64,000 nucleotides of DNA, from positions 1,302,001-1,366,000 of the forward strand of contig CANTUQ010000158.1 in assembly GCA_947683425.1 (NCBI GenBank), written 5' to 3'. A model generated the notes under the pieces. The model saw only the letters and a program-made list of their open reading frames with translations. It made no database searches and was not told the DNA's origin. Positions 45,471 through 57,927 of the stretch are shown here, piece by piece (position 1 is the stretch's first letter; each line of letters starts with the position of its first letter). The position numbers were made by a program, and so were the translations under genes. Source of the stretch: Excoecaria cochinchinensis. Its lineage: Eukaryota > Streptophyta > Magnoliopsida > Malpighiales > Euphorbiaceae.

Positions 45471-46611
45471 GTATAATTAAAGACCCATAGAATGTCAAAT
45501 CCAAGGGAAAGAGGATTTGCTACTAAACTATCCTATAAATGTTGGATGCAACCTGAGATGGTTTTGGGTTTTAGATGAAAAAGAGTTCTAAAACTACACT
45601 ATTATAGGTAAGAAAATAAACTAAAACTTAAAATAATTAAAAATACATAAGGGAGAAAACACAAGGAAATTGGGATTACTATGGATAATATATCCTCCAC
45701 TAATTCCTAATGCATGCAATAGGCAAATAAAAGGCAGATCCTAGCTGGTTATCTTGACCCAACACCGCATACTGAACAGATGTATTATATATAAATCATA
45801 TCCCTTGTCAAGATAAAACCCGAATACATAGCATAAACCCACTAAGAGCTAAGCTCCCTACGCATAGGTCAATCCAAGGTCTCCATTCTGAACTAAACCC
45901 TAAATAAAAGACCTACTCACTACTTCATTATTCAAACAATAAATAAACCAAACACAAGCATTCGTCATACTATTCAAAAAATCAAAATGAACATAAAAGT
46001 ATGGCAAGCTATGATCTAAGCATGGCATGCATCTAAGAAAATAGAAAATCATTCAATTATCTATTCTGGCCAATCATTAAACAATAATCTAAAATCATAA
46101 ACACATGATTAAGCAATGATAGATTGAGAGAATAAGAACTTGCAATAAACAAAACCATTAACATACAAATAGGAAAATAGGGATTCAAGAAACCCAAATT
46201 AAATGAAATCAATAAATAAAGACATGAAAATACAATATTATAAAGTGTTTCTAAGCATTTTACAACTTTGAAAAGGGAGAAATTGGATATGGAGCTCTTG
46301 TTCTTGCTCCTTCGATTTTTTCCCAAATGTAGAAAATAAAATCCTAAATTAAAATCTAAACAAGTATTTTTGATTTGGAGATTAAATCTCATTTGTTAGA
46401 ATACAAAGTAAAGATAAAACTAAATCCTAAAAATTCTAAAAATCAGAATCGAAGAAAACATGAAGAAGAAGAAAATAAAAGAAGAAGAGTTGCCACAGCT
46501 ATGGAAGAATTGGGTAGGCTTCTATATCTCTAAAATTCTTGTTGTCGAACAGAAATTTGTTTGTGTCCACAATTATGGCACATAAAAATGCTTCACCTTC
46601 TCCACAGCTAT
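45471..46611. other. Unclassified AT-rich repeat-like DNA
   Basis: No gene, LTR end or TIR recognised. Composition and wording suggest an old transposable element in minus orientation, but I cannot assign a class. Confidence 0.4.
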
Positions 46612-47938
46612 TATAACACCCGTACGGAAGCTCACCCGCCGTAGAGAAGCGTGTGTCCCAATAGGCAAGGGTTGTTACCACACAGAAACGAAGCATATAT
46701 AGCATTTAATATAATATGTAAATAATCATACATACATAAGTACACTTAATAGAAATGGGGGTAATAAAAATTTGTCTTTCATTAATATTCAAAAATGTTT
46801 ACATAACTAAGTTGCAGTACAATAACAACTTAATAGAAATACCAATTCAAGTCTTACAACATTATATAACTGAACATATTACAAAAGTTGCATAAATACA
46901 CTGTCCAAAAGCTATACATCAATACGACTACAACACCGAACACTAATAAAAATCCACCCTATTGTGTTGGCCTTGGCTGCTGCGAACTGTCCTCCTAAAA
47001 TCTCCCACTGCTTCCACACCTCCACGGATGAAACACCCATGCTAAGCCCAATGGCTTAGTAGGGAAAACAAGAAATGAATAACCACTCACAGTGGACGTC
47101 AATGCAAACCACATTCACATGGCACATGCACATTGATACAGCATCAGAAACTTACTCATAAATTCCATTCATTAATAACAGCATCACTCATACATTTCAA
47201 TAATTTACGTAATTTTCATGATAGAATCATACACATAATTAGGCCTACAAACTCAATGGAGTGTATAATGAGTAAACACATAGGTACCCGAGGGTACAAG
47301 CAATAATTTCTTTTCTTTTCTTTCTTTTAAAACACATAGGGATCTTAAACAAGATCCAAACACATAGAGGATCGCGAGGACCCAAACGCATAGGGACCTG
47401 ATCAGGGTCTAAGAAATGCATAGGCTGCAGCAAATAGAACTCTATAGGCATACCTATCTATCCATTATGTAACTCTTGCAGGCTAAGATATTACTTCAAT
47501 TATCAATTACACAATGAGGCATATTATAATTTACACAGTGAAACATATATGAATTACAAGTAAGAAACCATGCAAAGTGCAATAATTAATAAACATTTGA
47601 AGAACAGGGGAGGGTCACACCCGCGACTCCCAGTCACACTCTCGACAGAGATAGATCACATGCAAAGACGGGTTTGCAACAATTAGCCGTGCTTGCGAGG
47701 GAAGAACAGGCAGGCCTTTGTCGCGCTCACGACATGGGCCGTGCTCGCAACAGAGGGCGGGTAGGCTCATATCGCGCTAGCATTCACTACAGGATCCACC
47801 CAGCAGAAGCTTGGCTACCGAGTGCTCTGTCGTGCTCACGACAGAGAGCGCCTCAGCTGGAACTCGGTTCTGCACACTCTGTCGTACTCACGATAGAGTC
47901 GTGTTTCACGCTCTGATTTCGAGCTCAACAACTCTCCC
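46612..47938 (-). mobile_element. LTR fragment G (Tekay-like)
   Basis: The 3' end is at 46,612 (TATAACACCCG, a mutated TGTAACACCC). On the minus strand it holds the palindrome ATAGGTATGCCTAT (about 47,433-47,454 region) and the double hairpin 47,023-47,059. It resembles LTR D, for example ACCTGATCAGGGTC here and GACCCTGATCAGGTCC in D. The other end is lost at the insertion of F, preceded by GC-rich GTCGTGCTCACGAC palindromes (47,690-47,900). Confidence 0.7.
47023..47059 (-). other. Double hairpin in LTR G
   Basis: The first stem is CTAAGCC (47,042-47,048) with GGCTTAG (47,053-47,059), changed from CTAAGCG/CGCTTAG of other LTRs on both sides. The second stem on the minus strand is CATGG with CCGTG, kept by a U-G wobble in RNA. 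AGGT follows. Confidence 0.75.
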
Positions 47939-50622
47939 TGTAACACCCCCATACCCCCCGGTAAGGAATATCGGGGCGCTACACGGACACTTACGTATAC
48001 ATGTACATGCATTAGCGGAAGCGGTAACAATAAATTAGAAATAAGTGGGGCCCAAACAAAATTACTTTTACTATACATGTAAACTGTACATATTACCAAA
48101 AGCTTTATACTTATACTTGTTCATTTTTCGATTCATATACATATACTGTTAACGATTACATAGAACAACTATACTCTTTATTACATAATGATGTTACTCA
48201 AAACATCATAAACTTTAGTTATAACTTATACAAAAAAGTATAGCAAAACTTCCTAGTGGCCTTGACCTGCAGATGCCGCTCTCACTAGTCCGAACCTGTA
48301 ACCTACACGGAAATAAACATCCGTGCTAAGCGATAACGCTTAGTGAGGATAAAATAATGCAAAGGACTTCTTTACGAAGTCACAAATAAATCACACAGTT
48401 CACGTAACAGGATCTCATGTAATAAAAGCAACTAGCTCATGCATATAGCTCTTATACATATACAGGTTGCATGTTCAAATATCAAATACTATGAACTCAC
48501 AAGTACATAACATCTACTCTTTTACATATTCATGCACACTATAACTTGTACATATCATTTATTCAAATATACATTATCATGTGTCCACATTCTTGTAAAC
48601 ATATACTTATATATAAACTGTCATGTACTTAAACATTTCTCTCATATTCACTGTACAATAACAATAAGCCTGAATTCCTTTCATGGTGGATACGGGTAAC
48701 AATGGATACTGTTTACAGTGTCTTACATGTGGAGAATTAACTCAAAACTCTATGGAATACACGAGGTATTCGAACTCTTGGCACAATTAAGGCCAACTCT
48801 AGCAGCTGCACTCTAGCCCTTTATAAGCATGCTTATCTATCCACTATAACGGTAATCAGGCTCAATAACAACTCATCAATTTTAGAGGCATTTAATTCAC
48901 ATACAGTCTTTATTAATCATGTTCAATAATTAAAAGCATGTAACATAAAAATTTCATTACATATACATCATGCAAAGCAAGACAAAAGAAAACACTCTTC
49001 AAAACAAGTGGAACAGGGTGAGAAGAGGTTCTCTGTCGCGATCGCGACAAGAGGTCGCGCTCGCGACAGAAGACAGATTGCATAAGGGTTCTATACTCTA
49101 TACCAAATGCATTATATAACAATTCATATCACATGGCATAACACGGTCAATGCTAACTCTTATACCGTAGCATTGGTTACATAGATAACTAATCCTATAA
49201 TCACTTGATAACCCTAAACATGTAGGGTATAAATCACGGAAACATTTCGGGATAATACGGGTTCATTCCGGGGAGTAAAACATCAGGAAAATATACAATT
49301 TAGTTGAGGGGAAAGGCGAGGGGTTGACCCATGCCAACTAGGAGCTCAAAATGAAGGTGAAAAAGCTTAAAATGAGTTGTTCTGTCGCGAGGTCGCGACA
49401 TGTGTCGCGCTCGCGACAGAAGACTCGCCTTTGGTGCCTCACGGCACCACTTTTTACCCTAAACGTGAATCGCAAAAACGACCATCTAGACCACATTTTT
49501 AGGAAAAATGTTCTTCATAATAATTGTTCACTAGGATGTTATCTTTCAAATGGGACAATTTTCAGGTCATTTGGACATCTATAACTTAATATATGACCTA
49601 AATAACCTCTACTATTCCAGTGAACCCGCTAGAACAGGGTCACCTACATTTTAACTACTTTTTGGGATACGTAGAGTCAGAATTAGCTCCAGCACCCTCT
49701 TAGACATTTTTAGCTACGGATCTTATGTTTCAGATGAAATTTGAATCAACTCAAGTGAAGTCTTTTAACTCTATTTATGTCAAATACAATACACAGAGGT
49801 CTGATAACATTCTGAACAGAATTCACCCACAAACACACTTTACACATGAAAGTTGTATGTAGACCATTTAACACACATATAATCACAACATATCCATATA
49901 CATACACCATAAAACACTACAAGCAATCAAAATGAACAATAAAGATCGTACGCGATCCCAACCTCTAGGACGTTGAACCGCGCTCTCTACTCGGCTCCGA
50001 CCTTCTCTTTGCCTTTATTGGGCCTCTTGTCCACAGCTTCCATACACAAACCATTCAAAATACCAAAGTTACTCTTCTCTCTTACTTTAAATCAAAAACA
50101 AAAATAAGATAAAAGAAGAAGACCAATACTAACTAAATAGCATTACTTACCTTCTTAGGATACCTAATCAAGCTCTACTAGCCCCTCTCAAAGCCAAACC
50201 AAATGAATCACTCAAAACATGTAAAGAAGAAGAAGAAGGAACAAAAGAAAGAGTAGAATAATGGAAAAGAAAGAAACTCACGTGAAAGGAGAAGAAAGAA
50301 ATAGATAGTCCAAGTCAATCCAACAATTAACTATAGTAATAAATGCCATCTACCCAAATAATTACAACCTCATCCTCTTTTTAACTCTTAATCTCTCTTA
50401 ACATAAGTTAATCTATTGCCACTTATCACTTCCCTACAAAGCCATGTGTCATTCTCCTACAAAGTTACAAATTAAAAAGGCCAATTTAAATACCCTATCA
50501 CCGGAGTGGTTCTGTCGCGCCCGCGACGCTTGTCGCGCTCGCGACAGGACTCACACGCACAACACTAATCTTTCTTGAACAAAAATTCTATAATTCTTCT
50601 AGGGCTATTTCGGGGTGTTACA
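47939..50622 (-). repeat. 3' LTR of element F
   Basis: 2,684 bp. It contains GC-rich TCGCG palindrome pairs at 50,514-50,548, 49,381-49,421 and 49,029-49,072, a TATTTAAAT (about 50,488-50,496) just downstream of the first pair, the palindrome ATAAGCATGCTTAT (about 48,823-48,836) and the double hairpin at 48,306-48,343. Confidence 0.9.
48306..48343 (-). other. Double hairpin in the 3' LTR of F
   Basis: Stems CTAAGCG (48,326-48,332) with CGCTTAG (48,337-48,343), and CACGGA (48,306-48,311) with TCCGTG (48,320-48,325). On the minus strand the second stem is followed by TAGGT. It is 404 nt from the LTR end. Confidence 0.8.
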
Positions 50623-50645
50623 AATCTCTCCCCCTTAAGAAATTT
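50623..50645 (-). promoter_or_regulatory. Polypurine tract of element F
   Basis: The minus strand reads CTTAAGGGGGAGAGATT directly before TGTAACACCCC, preceded by GGACGAAATTT, the wording usual at the end of pol in Tekay/Del elements. This shows that the join between gag and the 3' end removed pol but kept the priming region. Confidence 0.85.
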
Positions 50646-50702
50646 CGTCCTTGAAATTTCCCCCGCTACCGAACAACTAATTCAAACTATATACTGTATA
50701 AA

Positions 50703-51882
50703 CTAATAAGAGGACTTACTAGAAGTTCCGATCAATGCCTCCACCTCTTCAGCCGTCATGGCATATACACGTGGCTGATCCTCAGTAGGGAATGGCCTCT
50801 CAACCGTTTCCGATGGCGGTCTTTCAACTCTACCTCGTCCTCTTCCACTTCTAACGTTTCCAGAAGCATTGTCTTTCTCTCTATTTACTTGTGATGCCAT
50901 ATTCTCTCTTGATTTAGGGCACTGAGCAAGGAGATGCTCGGTACTACCGCATTTAAGCTCCAGTGAGCTTTCTACATTCGCCCCAGTGACGTCTATTACA
51001 GTGCTCACATTCTGGGGCCATACTCCCTCTACTAGTAGGCAGTCTCACACTTCCAACCGAAGTTGATACTTGTACCGATGCTTGCCCATCTCTTCCTTTT
51101 TTTTCTGCTCTAGCTCCTCTACCAACATTCTCATCTTCTCTTGGAAATCTTCTTTTCTGCTCTCTCTTTTGCTTTATCAACTCAGATTCCTCCATTTTCA
51201 TCGCTGCCAACACCAATGGATAATAACCCACCGGTTGTAAACCAACCATGGCAGCTAACGGTCCTCTTATGCTCTCTCTTAATCCATCTTCGAATTGTCT
51301 ACACCGAAAATCATCAGTTAACATTCCTTCCGGTACATATTTACTCAAACGAGTAAACTCTTTTACATACTCCCCCACCGTCATATTACTTTGCTTGAAA
51401 GTCACAAATTCTTTCCATCTAGCACCTCTATATGCTTTGGTTACAAACTTTTCCTTAAACTCTTGAACAAAGAAATCCCAGGTTAACTCCACGGGTCTCT
51501 GACGATTCTGTAACACTAACTTCCACCAATCATATGCTGCCCCCTGTAGTAATGACACGGCGCAAGCTACTCTTTGATTTTGAGGGCAACTAATCTCCTC
51601 CAATATTCTTCCTGTCTTCTCAAGCCAAAATTCCGCTATCTCCGATTGATCCAAAGATGTCCCATGGAACTCTTCAGCTCCTCTCTTCCTTATCAAATCT
51701 ATTGGAGCTTTAGGAGCTGTCAGTCTATCTAGGATATGTACCAACCCTTGCATCAACTCCGGGTTGTCCTGAACAACTCTTGCTCTTTCCTCTCTATCTT
51801 GTGCTTGTACATGTGGATCCACTCGAACCGGATTCACACTGCCTGTAGTCTCTCCTACATGCTCACTCGGGTCGGACTCCAT
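50703..51882 (-). pseudogene. Gag of element F, frameshifted between zinc knuckles
   Basis: Start MESDPSEHVGETTG at 51,882. The gag core spans about residues 65-200 (FHGTSLDQSEIAEFWLEKTG, AYDWWKLVLQNRQ, KFVTKAYRGARWKEF, GEYVKEFTRLSKYVPEGMLT), then a basic linker and the zinc motif CEHCNRRHWGECRKL. After GA a small deletion near 50,966-50,972 creates TAA; the continuing frame has CGSTEHLLAQC (second motif, overlapping frame 50,703-51,008) and a G/R-rich stretch. The 309-codon main frame is otherwise open, notable beside the decayed gag of other elements here. It would form particles. Confidence 0.85.
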
Positions 51883-51991
51883 CTAGACCCTACAAAACCA
51901 GCATCTGCATTAGGCCACATTCTAGACAACTCAAACATATACACTAGTACTATACTCTATTATCTTATAGTCCTGAACCAATTAACCTAGA

Positions 51992-52003
51992 GCTCTGATA
52001 CCA
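51992..52003 (-). promoter_or_regulatory. Primer binding site of element F (tRNA-iMet type)
   Basis: TGGTATCAGAGC on the minus strand, five bases after the 5' LTR end. This is the standard plant initiator-Met primer sequence. Confidence 0.95.
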
Positions 52004-52008
52004 CTAAA

Positions 52009-53314
52009 TGTAACACCCCCATACCCCCCGGTAAGGAATATCGGGGCGCTATGCGGACACTTACGTATACATGTACATGCATTAGCGGAAGCGGTAACAA
52101 TAAATTAGAAATAAGTGGGGCCCAAACAAAATTACTTTTACTATACATGTAAACTGTACATATTACCAAAAGCTTTATACTTATACTTGTTCATTTTTCG
52201 ATTCATATACATATACTGTTAACGATTACATAGAACAACTATACTCTTTATTACATAATGATGTTACTCAAAACATCATAAACTTTAGTTCTAACTTATA
52301 CAAAAAGGTATAGCAAAACTTCCTAGTGGCCTTGACCTGCAGATGCCGCTCTCACTAGTCCGAACCTGTAACCTACACGGAAATAAACATCCGTGCTAAG
52401 CGATAACGCTTAATGGGGATAAAATAATGCAAAGGACTTCTTTACGAAGTCACAAATAAATCACACAGTTCACGTGACAGGATCTCATGTAATAAAAGCA
52501 ACTAGCTCATGCATATAGCTCTTATACATATACAGGTTGCATGTTCAAATATCAAATACTATGAACTCACAAGTATATAACATCTACTCTTTTACATATT
52601 CATGCACACTATAACTTGTACATATCATTTATTCAAATATACATTATCATGTGTCCACATTCTTGTAAACATATACTTATATATAAACTGTCATGTACTT
52701 AAACATTTCTCTCATATTCACTGTACAATAACAATAAGCCTGAATTCCTTTCATGGTGGATACGGGTAACTCTGGATACTGTTTACAGTATCTTACATGT
52801 GGAGAATTAACTCAAAACTCTATGGAATACACGAGGTATTCGAACTCTTGGCACAATTAAGGCCAACTCTAGCAGCTGCACTCTAGCCCTTTATAAGCAT
52901 GCTTATCTATCCACTATAACGGTAATCAGGCTCAATAACAACTCATCAATTTTAGAGGCATTTAATTCACATACAGTCTTTATTAATCATGTTCAATAAT
53001 TAAAAGCATGTAACATTCAAATTTCATTACATATACATATACATCATGCAAAGCAAGACAAAAGAAAACACTCTTCAAAGCAAGTGGAACAGGGCGAGAA
53101 GAGGTTCTCTGTCGCGATCGCGACAAGAGGTCGCGCTCGCGACAGAAGACAGATTGCATAAGGGTTCTATACTCTATACCAAATGCATTATATAACAATT
53201 CATATCACATGGCATAACATGGTCAACGCTAACTTTTATACCGTCACATTGGTTACATAGATAACTAATCCTATAATCACTTGATAACCCTAAACATGTA
53301 GGGTATAAATCACG
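52009..53314 (-). repeat. Truncated 5' LTR of element F
   Basis: Matches 47,939-49,240 with few substitutions, then stops inside AAATCACGG at 53,314, where LTR D begins. It carries the double hairpin at 52,376-52,413 with one outer pair lost (CGCTTAA). The promoter-bearing half is missing. Confidence 0.9.
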
Positions 53315-54587
53315 GCAGTAAGGACATTCCATACCGATATGTAAAGTCAGTCTGCCTTAGTGTATTTTTGGGCTGTGCACTTTACACGGCGGTATGGCTT
53401 TGCCATACCCGCGTGTAAAATGTCTTACAAGGTGGTAAGACAATGCCATACGTGTAAACTGCTTCTACCCAGCTTTTGAAGTTTTCTGATTTTTGTTCGT
53501 TTTCATTATTTATTGGTTTTAAATATTATTTAGTATCATTTCATGTGTCTAATATTATTAGATTATATTTTGATATGTCAAGTTATACTAAATGTGAAGT
53601 ATAGTGAATGTATGTATTAAGTTTATGGTTCTTTATTTTTAAAGCATGTGTTATACCTTGAGTATGATATGGAATTATGCATAACCTGAGAAAGTCAAAT
53701 TAAGTGGATAATAGGCATCCCTATAGAGTTTTGTTTGCTGTAGGCATGCATATGCCTTTTTGACCCTGATCAGGTCCCTGAATTATATCCACGTGATCCC
53801 CATTTAACTTGAATCTTGCTTAAGATTCCATGCGAAATTGTTTTGAAATAAAAAGAAAAGGCTGATTTTGATACCCTCGGGTATCTATGTGTTTCAAATG
53901 ATTATGCGTTACTCGCTATCCACTAATTTTGAATAAGCAGGTCTTCTATTATGATTATGAGTTTGATTTTGGCACTGTATGATTGATTGTATGGTGAAAG
54001 ATCTTATTATCTTGGGTATGATGAATTGTTTGATTATTGATTTACGTATGTGCCATGTGTATGTGAATTGTATCAACGTCCACTGTGAGTGGTCATTTTT
54101 CATTGTGCTTTTCTCCTCTAAGCGTATTCGCTTAGCACGGTTGTTTCATCCGTGCAGGTGTGGAAGATATTGGAGTCCGTGAGCAGGGTGATCCGTTTCT
54201 GAAGGGACGACACAACTAGGAGAAAGATTTTGTAGTTCTGGATTGTACTTCTTTTTGCATATGTAATAGTTTAGTGATTTTGTAATGAAAACTGTTGATG
54301 TAAGTTCTTCTTTTGTAAGTTGGTGTGATACCAAGTTTGTAAGCTATCTTTTGTGCTACGGCACTTTTGTTTTTTAATATGTAAAGACTATTTTGTACAT
54401 TAATAATATTACACCTTTTGTTTTCAGCCTTAGTCTTTTGTTTAAGAAATTTTATTTTACTGCGTTGGTTGTATGATTTATTACTGTATATTTGTGCTTG
54501 AGGTTTTGCATGACAACCCTCATCTATCGGGACCCTTCATCCTCCTCCAAGGATGAAGCTTCCTACGTATAGGTATGGGATATTACA
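53315..54587 (+). mobile_element. LTR D, 3' portion (Tekay-like)
   Basis: Ends GGGATATTACA at 54,587, followed by a degenerate primer site TGTTATCAGAG (54,593-54,603). It holds GC-richer inverted repeats (GTATGGCTTTGCCATAC about 53,392-53,408; GTCTTAC/GTAAGAC about 53,421-53,441), the near-palindrome ATAGGCATCCCTAT (53,710-53,723) and the double hairpin at 54,118-54,154. Its 5' end is lost at the junction with F. Confidence 0.8.
54118..54154 (+). other. Double hairpin in LTR D
   Basis: CTAAGCG (54,118-54,124), loop TATT, CGCTTAG (54,129-54,135), then CACGG (54,136-54,140), loop TTGTTTCAT, CCGTG (54,150-54,154), followed by CAGGT. It starts 469 nt before the LTR end. Confidence 0.8.
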
Positions 54588-54700
54588 TTTTTTGTTATCA
54601 GAGTAATAGGTTTAAACGTTTCTGGGTTAGCGTAAGATAGAGCATATGTCTAGTGTTATATTGGCCTGATGCAGATCATTGTGTATATTTTGTAGTTTGA

Positions 54701-55527
54701 TGGAGTCCGCCACTTATGGGGTCAGCCGAGAGTGAGAATCCCCGAGAGCAAGATTCATCTGTTTCGGGTCCGGCTCAGCCACCTAGGGTGCAACCTGAGG
54801 CCCTTGCGGTCCCTTTTGAGGCGATGCTCAAGATATCTTAGGATATGGCCAGGGTTTTGGAAAGAGTTACTGCCCCTAGAGCTCCGATCGAGAATATGCA
54901 AAAGTATGGAGCAGAGTATTTCTTTGGAACTGGTTTGGATGAGTCAGATAAAGCTAAAATGTGGATTGAGAAAGTTAGACGAGTGCTAAGGGAGATTCGT
55001 TGTCCCTCGAAGAGTGAGGTGTAGTGTGTGATATCTTTATTGTAGGGCTCAGCTTTTGATTGGTGGACATTTATGCTTAGGCATCCGCAGCTTCCTGAGC
55101 CTGTGACGTGGGAGTTTATTGAAAGGGAGTTTCGGAATAGGTATGTGACTAAGGCGTTTAAGGATGCTAGATGGGCACAGTTTTTAAGTCTCCGACAGAG
55201 GGTGTTGACAGTAGCTGATTATGAGAAGGAGTTCGATCGACTCAGCAAGTATGCACTGTCAGGAGTTCTCACTGAGGAGTTCCGATATCAATAGTTTGAG
55301 GCGAGTTTGAAAGAGTCTCTAAAGGTAATGTTGGTTTCATTAATGTCAACACTTGATGTCAATTACTATCAGATTGTGCAGCAGCTTTGAGAGCGGAGCA
55401 CTATGAGAATGTCCTGAGAGAGAAGGCTTCTAGAGGAGGTCATTCCTCAGGAAAGCAGTCATGTGATTTGTAAGGGAATCCCTCTGGTGAGTCACATCAG
55501 GGTCCGGCTACTAGAGGGAGGAGGTAC
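54701..55527 (+). pseudogene. Gag remnant of element D
   Basis: The gag core is recognisable across stops: FGTGLDESDKAKMWIEKVRR, FDWWTFMLRHPQLPEPVTWE, RYVTKAFKDARWAQFLSLRQ, YEKEFDRLSKYALSGVLTEE. TAG codons at about 55,024, 55,044 and 55,292 and later frameshifts break it. The 73-codon piece 55,073-55,294 is the longest open part. It is cut by element C at 55,528. Confidence 0.85.
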
Positions 55528-57926
55528 TGTAGACACTAGGTCCCGAGTAGCCTTGATCAGGATTACCCGATGATGAAATTTAGCTATGCCGGCTTATAGG
55601 CAAAAAGATTGGAGTTCGGAAGTGATTCTCCTTGTCTTTTCGATGAGTAAAAAATATATTTTAAATATTTTTAAAATATTTTTAAAATTATTTTGGTGAA
55701 GAAAAAGTGTGTTTTAGGTTGAGGGTATTTTATATAAAAATTCAAAATTTAAAATTAAAAAAATAAAAAATCTGCCCGAAAAGCACGGCTGTGCTTTACG
55801 CTGCACTGCGCGCAGTGCGCGCGCGAAAGTACGGCTGTGCTTTCTTTGAAAGCACGGCTGTGCTTTACATGCAGCGTGCACTGCGTACATTTTTCGCGCG
55901 TAGTCGCCCCCATTTCGCCCACTTCGCCCATTTTTCAGCTCCCACTTGATTTTTAACGATTTTTGGACTGTTTTGGGTGGTTTTTGGGTAGTTTTCGATG
56001 GTTAAAACACTAGAAAAAATTCAGAAACAATGGGGAACGAATTAAGAACATGGGGAGAGAAAAAAACTGAATTTTAGAGCTTTTGAGTTCAGAGAGAAAA
56101 ATCCATCTTACACACTTGTTTCCAAGAGTTTTTCTTCAAGTTTTCAAGCTATTTTCTAAGGATTTTCACAAGAGAAGACAAGGAATTCAACACTTCTACC
56201 TTCAATTCTTCAAAACTGAATTTGAGGGTAATTATTCTTGGTTTTACTCATTAATTATCTTGTTAATTTCATTTATTTTTGCTTCCAATTAACATACTAA
56301 ACATGTAAATTCTTTTAGTCTCCATATTTTTCTTCTTCTTTTATCTTCAATTATTTATTTAACAAGTTAATTCTTTCAAATTTATCATATCATTTTCATG
56401 TCAAGGTGTTTACTTTTTATGTCATTATGCATGTTCAACTAAGGTTGTTAATGTTCTTTACATCCATTGATGTTTATTATGGCTATTATTGTTATAAATG
56501 CTAGTTTTATTATTACAATTTATATTACACTCATTTATTGATATCATTAGATGCTAGTATCACTATTATCTTTAATGTTATTGTTCATATTTTGCATGCA
56601 TCTTAAATTTCAAATTTATTTTCTTATGCCTTTTATGTTAGATATTACTTTAGGCTTTATTATGCATGTTAAGTTTTATTATTCTTATGTTATGTTTTCA
56701 TGCACATCTTAGGAGTATTAAAATTGATTGTTACTAATCTTTCATGCATGTTAATCACCATTATTAATAAATTGCATTTGCCATGATGTTATCTCACTTT
56801 ATGCTTGTTAAATTGCATTATAATTATTTTTATGCATGTTATAGTATCTTAGGCATGTTATATGGTCATTATGCATATTATCTTTTATGTCATCTCATCT
56901 CTTTGGGTTAATTTCTAACATGAATCTCTTCTATTTTATTTTTGGTTGCAAATCATTATTTTATTCTCATTTGAGCAGACTTTGGTATTTTCATTGCACA
57001 TTTTCAATTCTCATTTTATCTTGTATATATTCGTTGAATAAAATGTTTTTTTATGCACGCATGAATAAAAATCGAACAAATATTTCTAATAAATTAATTT
57101 GGATTTTTCATAATAAATGGGACCAATGTCCTAATTTTCATCCCAAATAAATCATCACATCCAAAATGTTTTCTTTAATTGTGCATGCGGGGACCAAAGT
57201 CCTCATAATTAATAAATTCCTCGATTTTATGTATGTTTGCACTTTTAAATGGGAGTTGTATTCCGCTCCTAGCATTATTGTAATTTATCTTTGATGTTAT
57301 TTTTGATATGTTTATCTTATCGCTTTCAATGTGAACATTTGCATTTTTAAATTAAAATTGCATCGTGTGGAGAGAGAGCGAGTTAATAAACTCAAAACCA
57401 AATTATAAAATTAATCAAGGTAGAAATAGATGAGAAGTCCCGAACCCATTCTCTAGTCTTTGGGCTCAAAGAGACTAGAGGTTTACCCTCCAAGACACCT
57501 CTTGTGTCACGAGACTTAGACATTAATCCTAGGCTCCTTTGGGCGAGAGGCTTAACCTCCAAGACCCTTTTGGCTTGCCCAAAATGGATAAAAGCGTTGT
57601 CTTTGGACTTAAGGAGACGAGAGGTTCACCCTCCAAGACCCTTCTTATGCTCTATGACCTAACAAATCCTAGGCTCCTTTGGGCGAGAGGTTTACCCTCC
57701 AAGACCCCTTTGGCTTGCCCAAAATGGATGAAAGCGCTGTCTTAGGCTCTCTAAGGTGAGAGTAACTTTCCCAATGTTTTATTGGGTGGCGACTCCATGA
57801 AACCTCCCTGTTGCCAAAAATAGACGCACTTGTAATTCGTTACAAGTTGTCAACGGACCTCAAATGCCCGATCGCCCTCAAGCGGGCGGTCAGAGGGGTG
57901 CCCACGCGGGTCCGGAGCGCGTCACA
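55528..57926 (+). repeat. 5' LTR of element C
   Basis: 2,399 bp, starts TGTAGACACTAGGTCCC, ends GCGCGTCACA. It contains TATATAAAA (55,731-55,739), repeated palindromes AAAGCACGGCTGTGCTTT and GCACTGCGCGCAGTGC (55,775-55,890), four U5 units of the GAGGTTTACCCTC hairpin type (about 57,476, 57,545, 57,610 and 57,683), and the primer-site copy at 57,787-57,797. ORFs through it are by-products. Confidence 0.9.
57787..57797 (+). other. U5 copy of the primer binding site, element C
   Basis: TGGCGACTCCA, identical to the start of the true primer site at 57,928 (141 nt downstream) and preceded by the stem-loop CCCAAT-GTTTT-ATTGGG. Confidence 0.85.
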
Positions 57927-57927
57927 G

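Larger units (their letters stand above)
47939..53314 (-). mobile_element. Gag-only Tekay-like LTR retrotransposon F (TR-GAG type)
   Basis: The 3' LTR 47,939-50,622 is complete (TGTAACACCCCG ... GGGTGTTACA on the minus strand). The internal region is only 1,386 bp, with primer site TGGTATCAGAGC, gag, then polypurine tract AAGGGGGAGAGATT. The 5' LTR 52,009-53,314 is truncated at 53,314. The LTRs are nearly identical over the shared 1.3 kb, so the insertion looks young. There is no pol. This matches the described class of terminal-repeat elements that carry only gag. Confidence 0.85.

Noticed and set aside
46612..54587. G and D as the two LTRs of one element around F
   Set aside because: They are related but in opposite orientation, so they cannot be a normal LTR pair.
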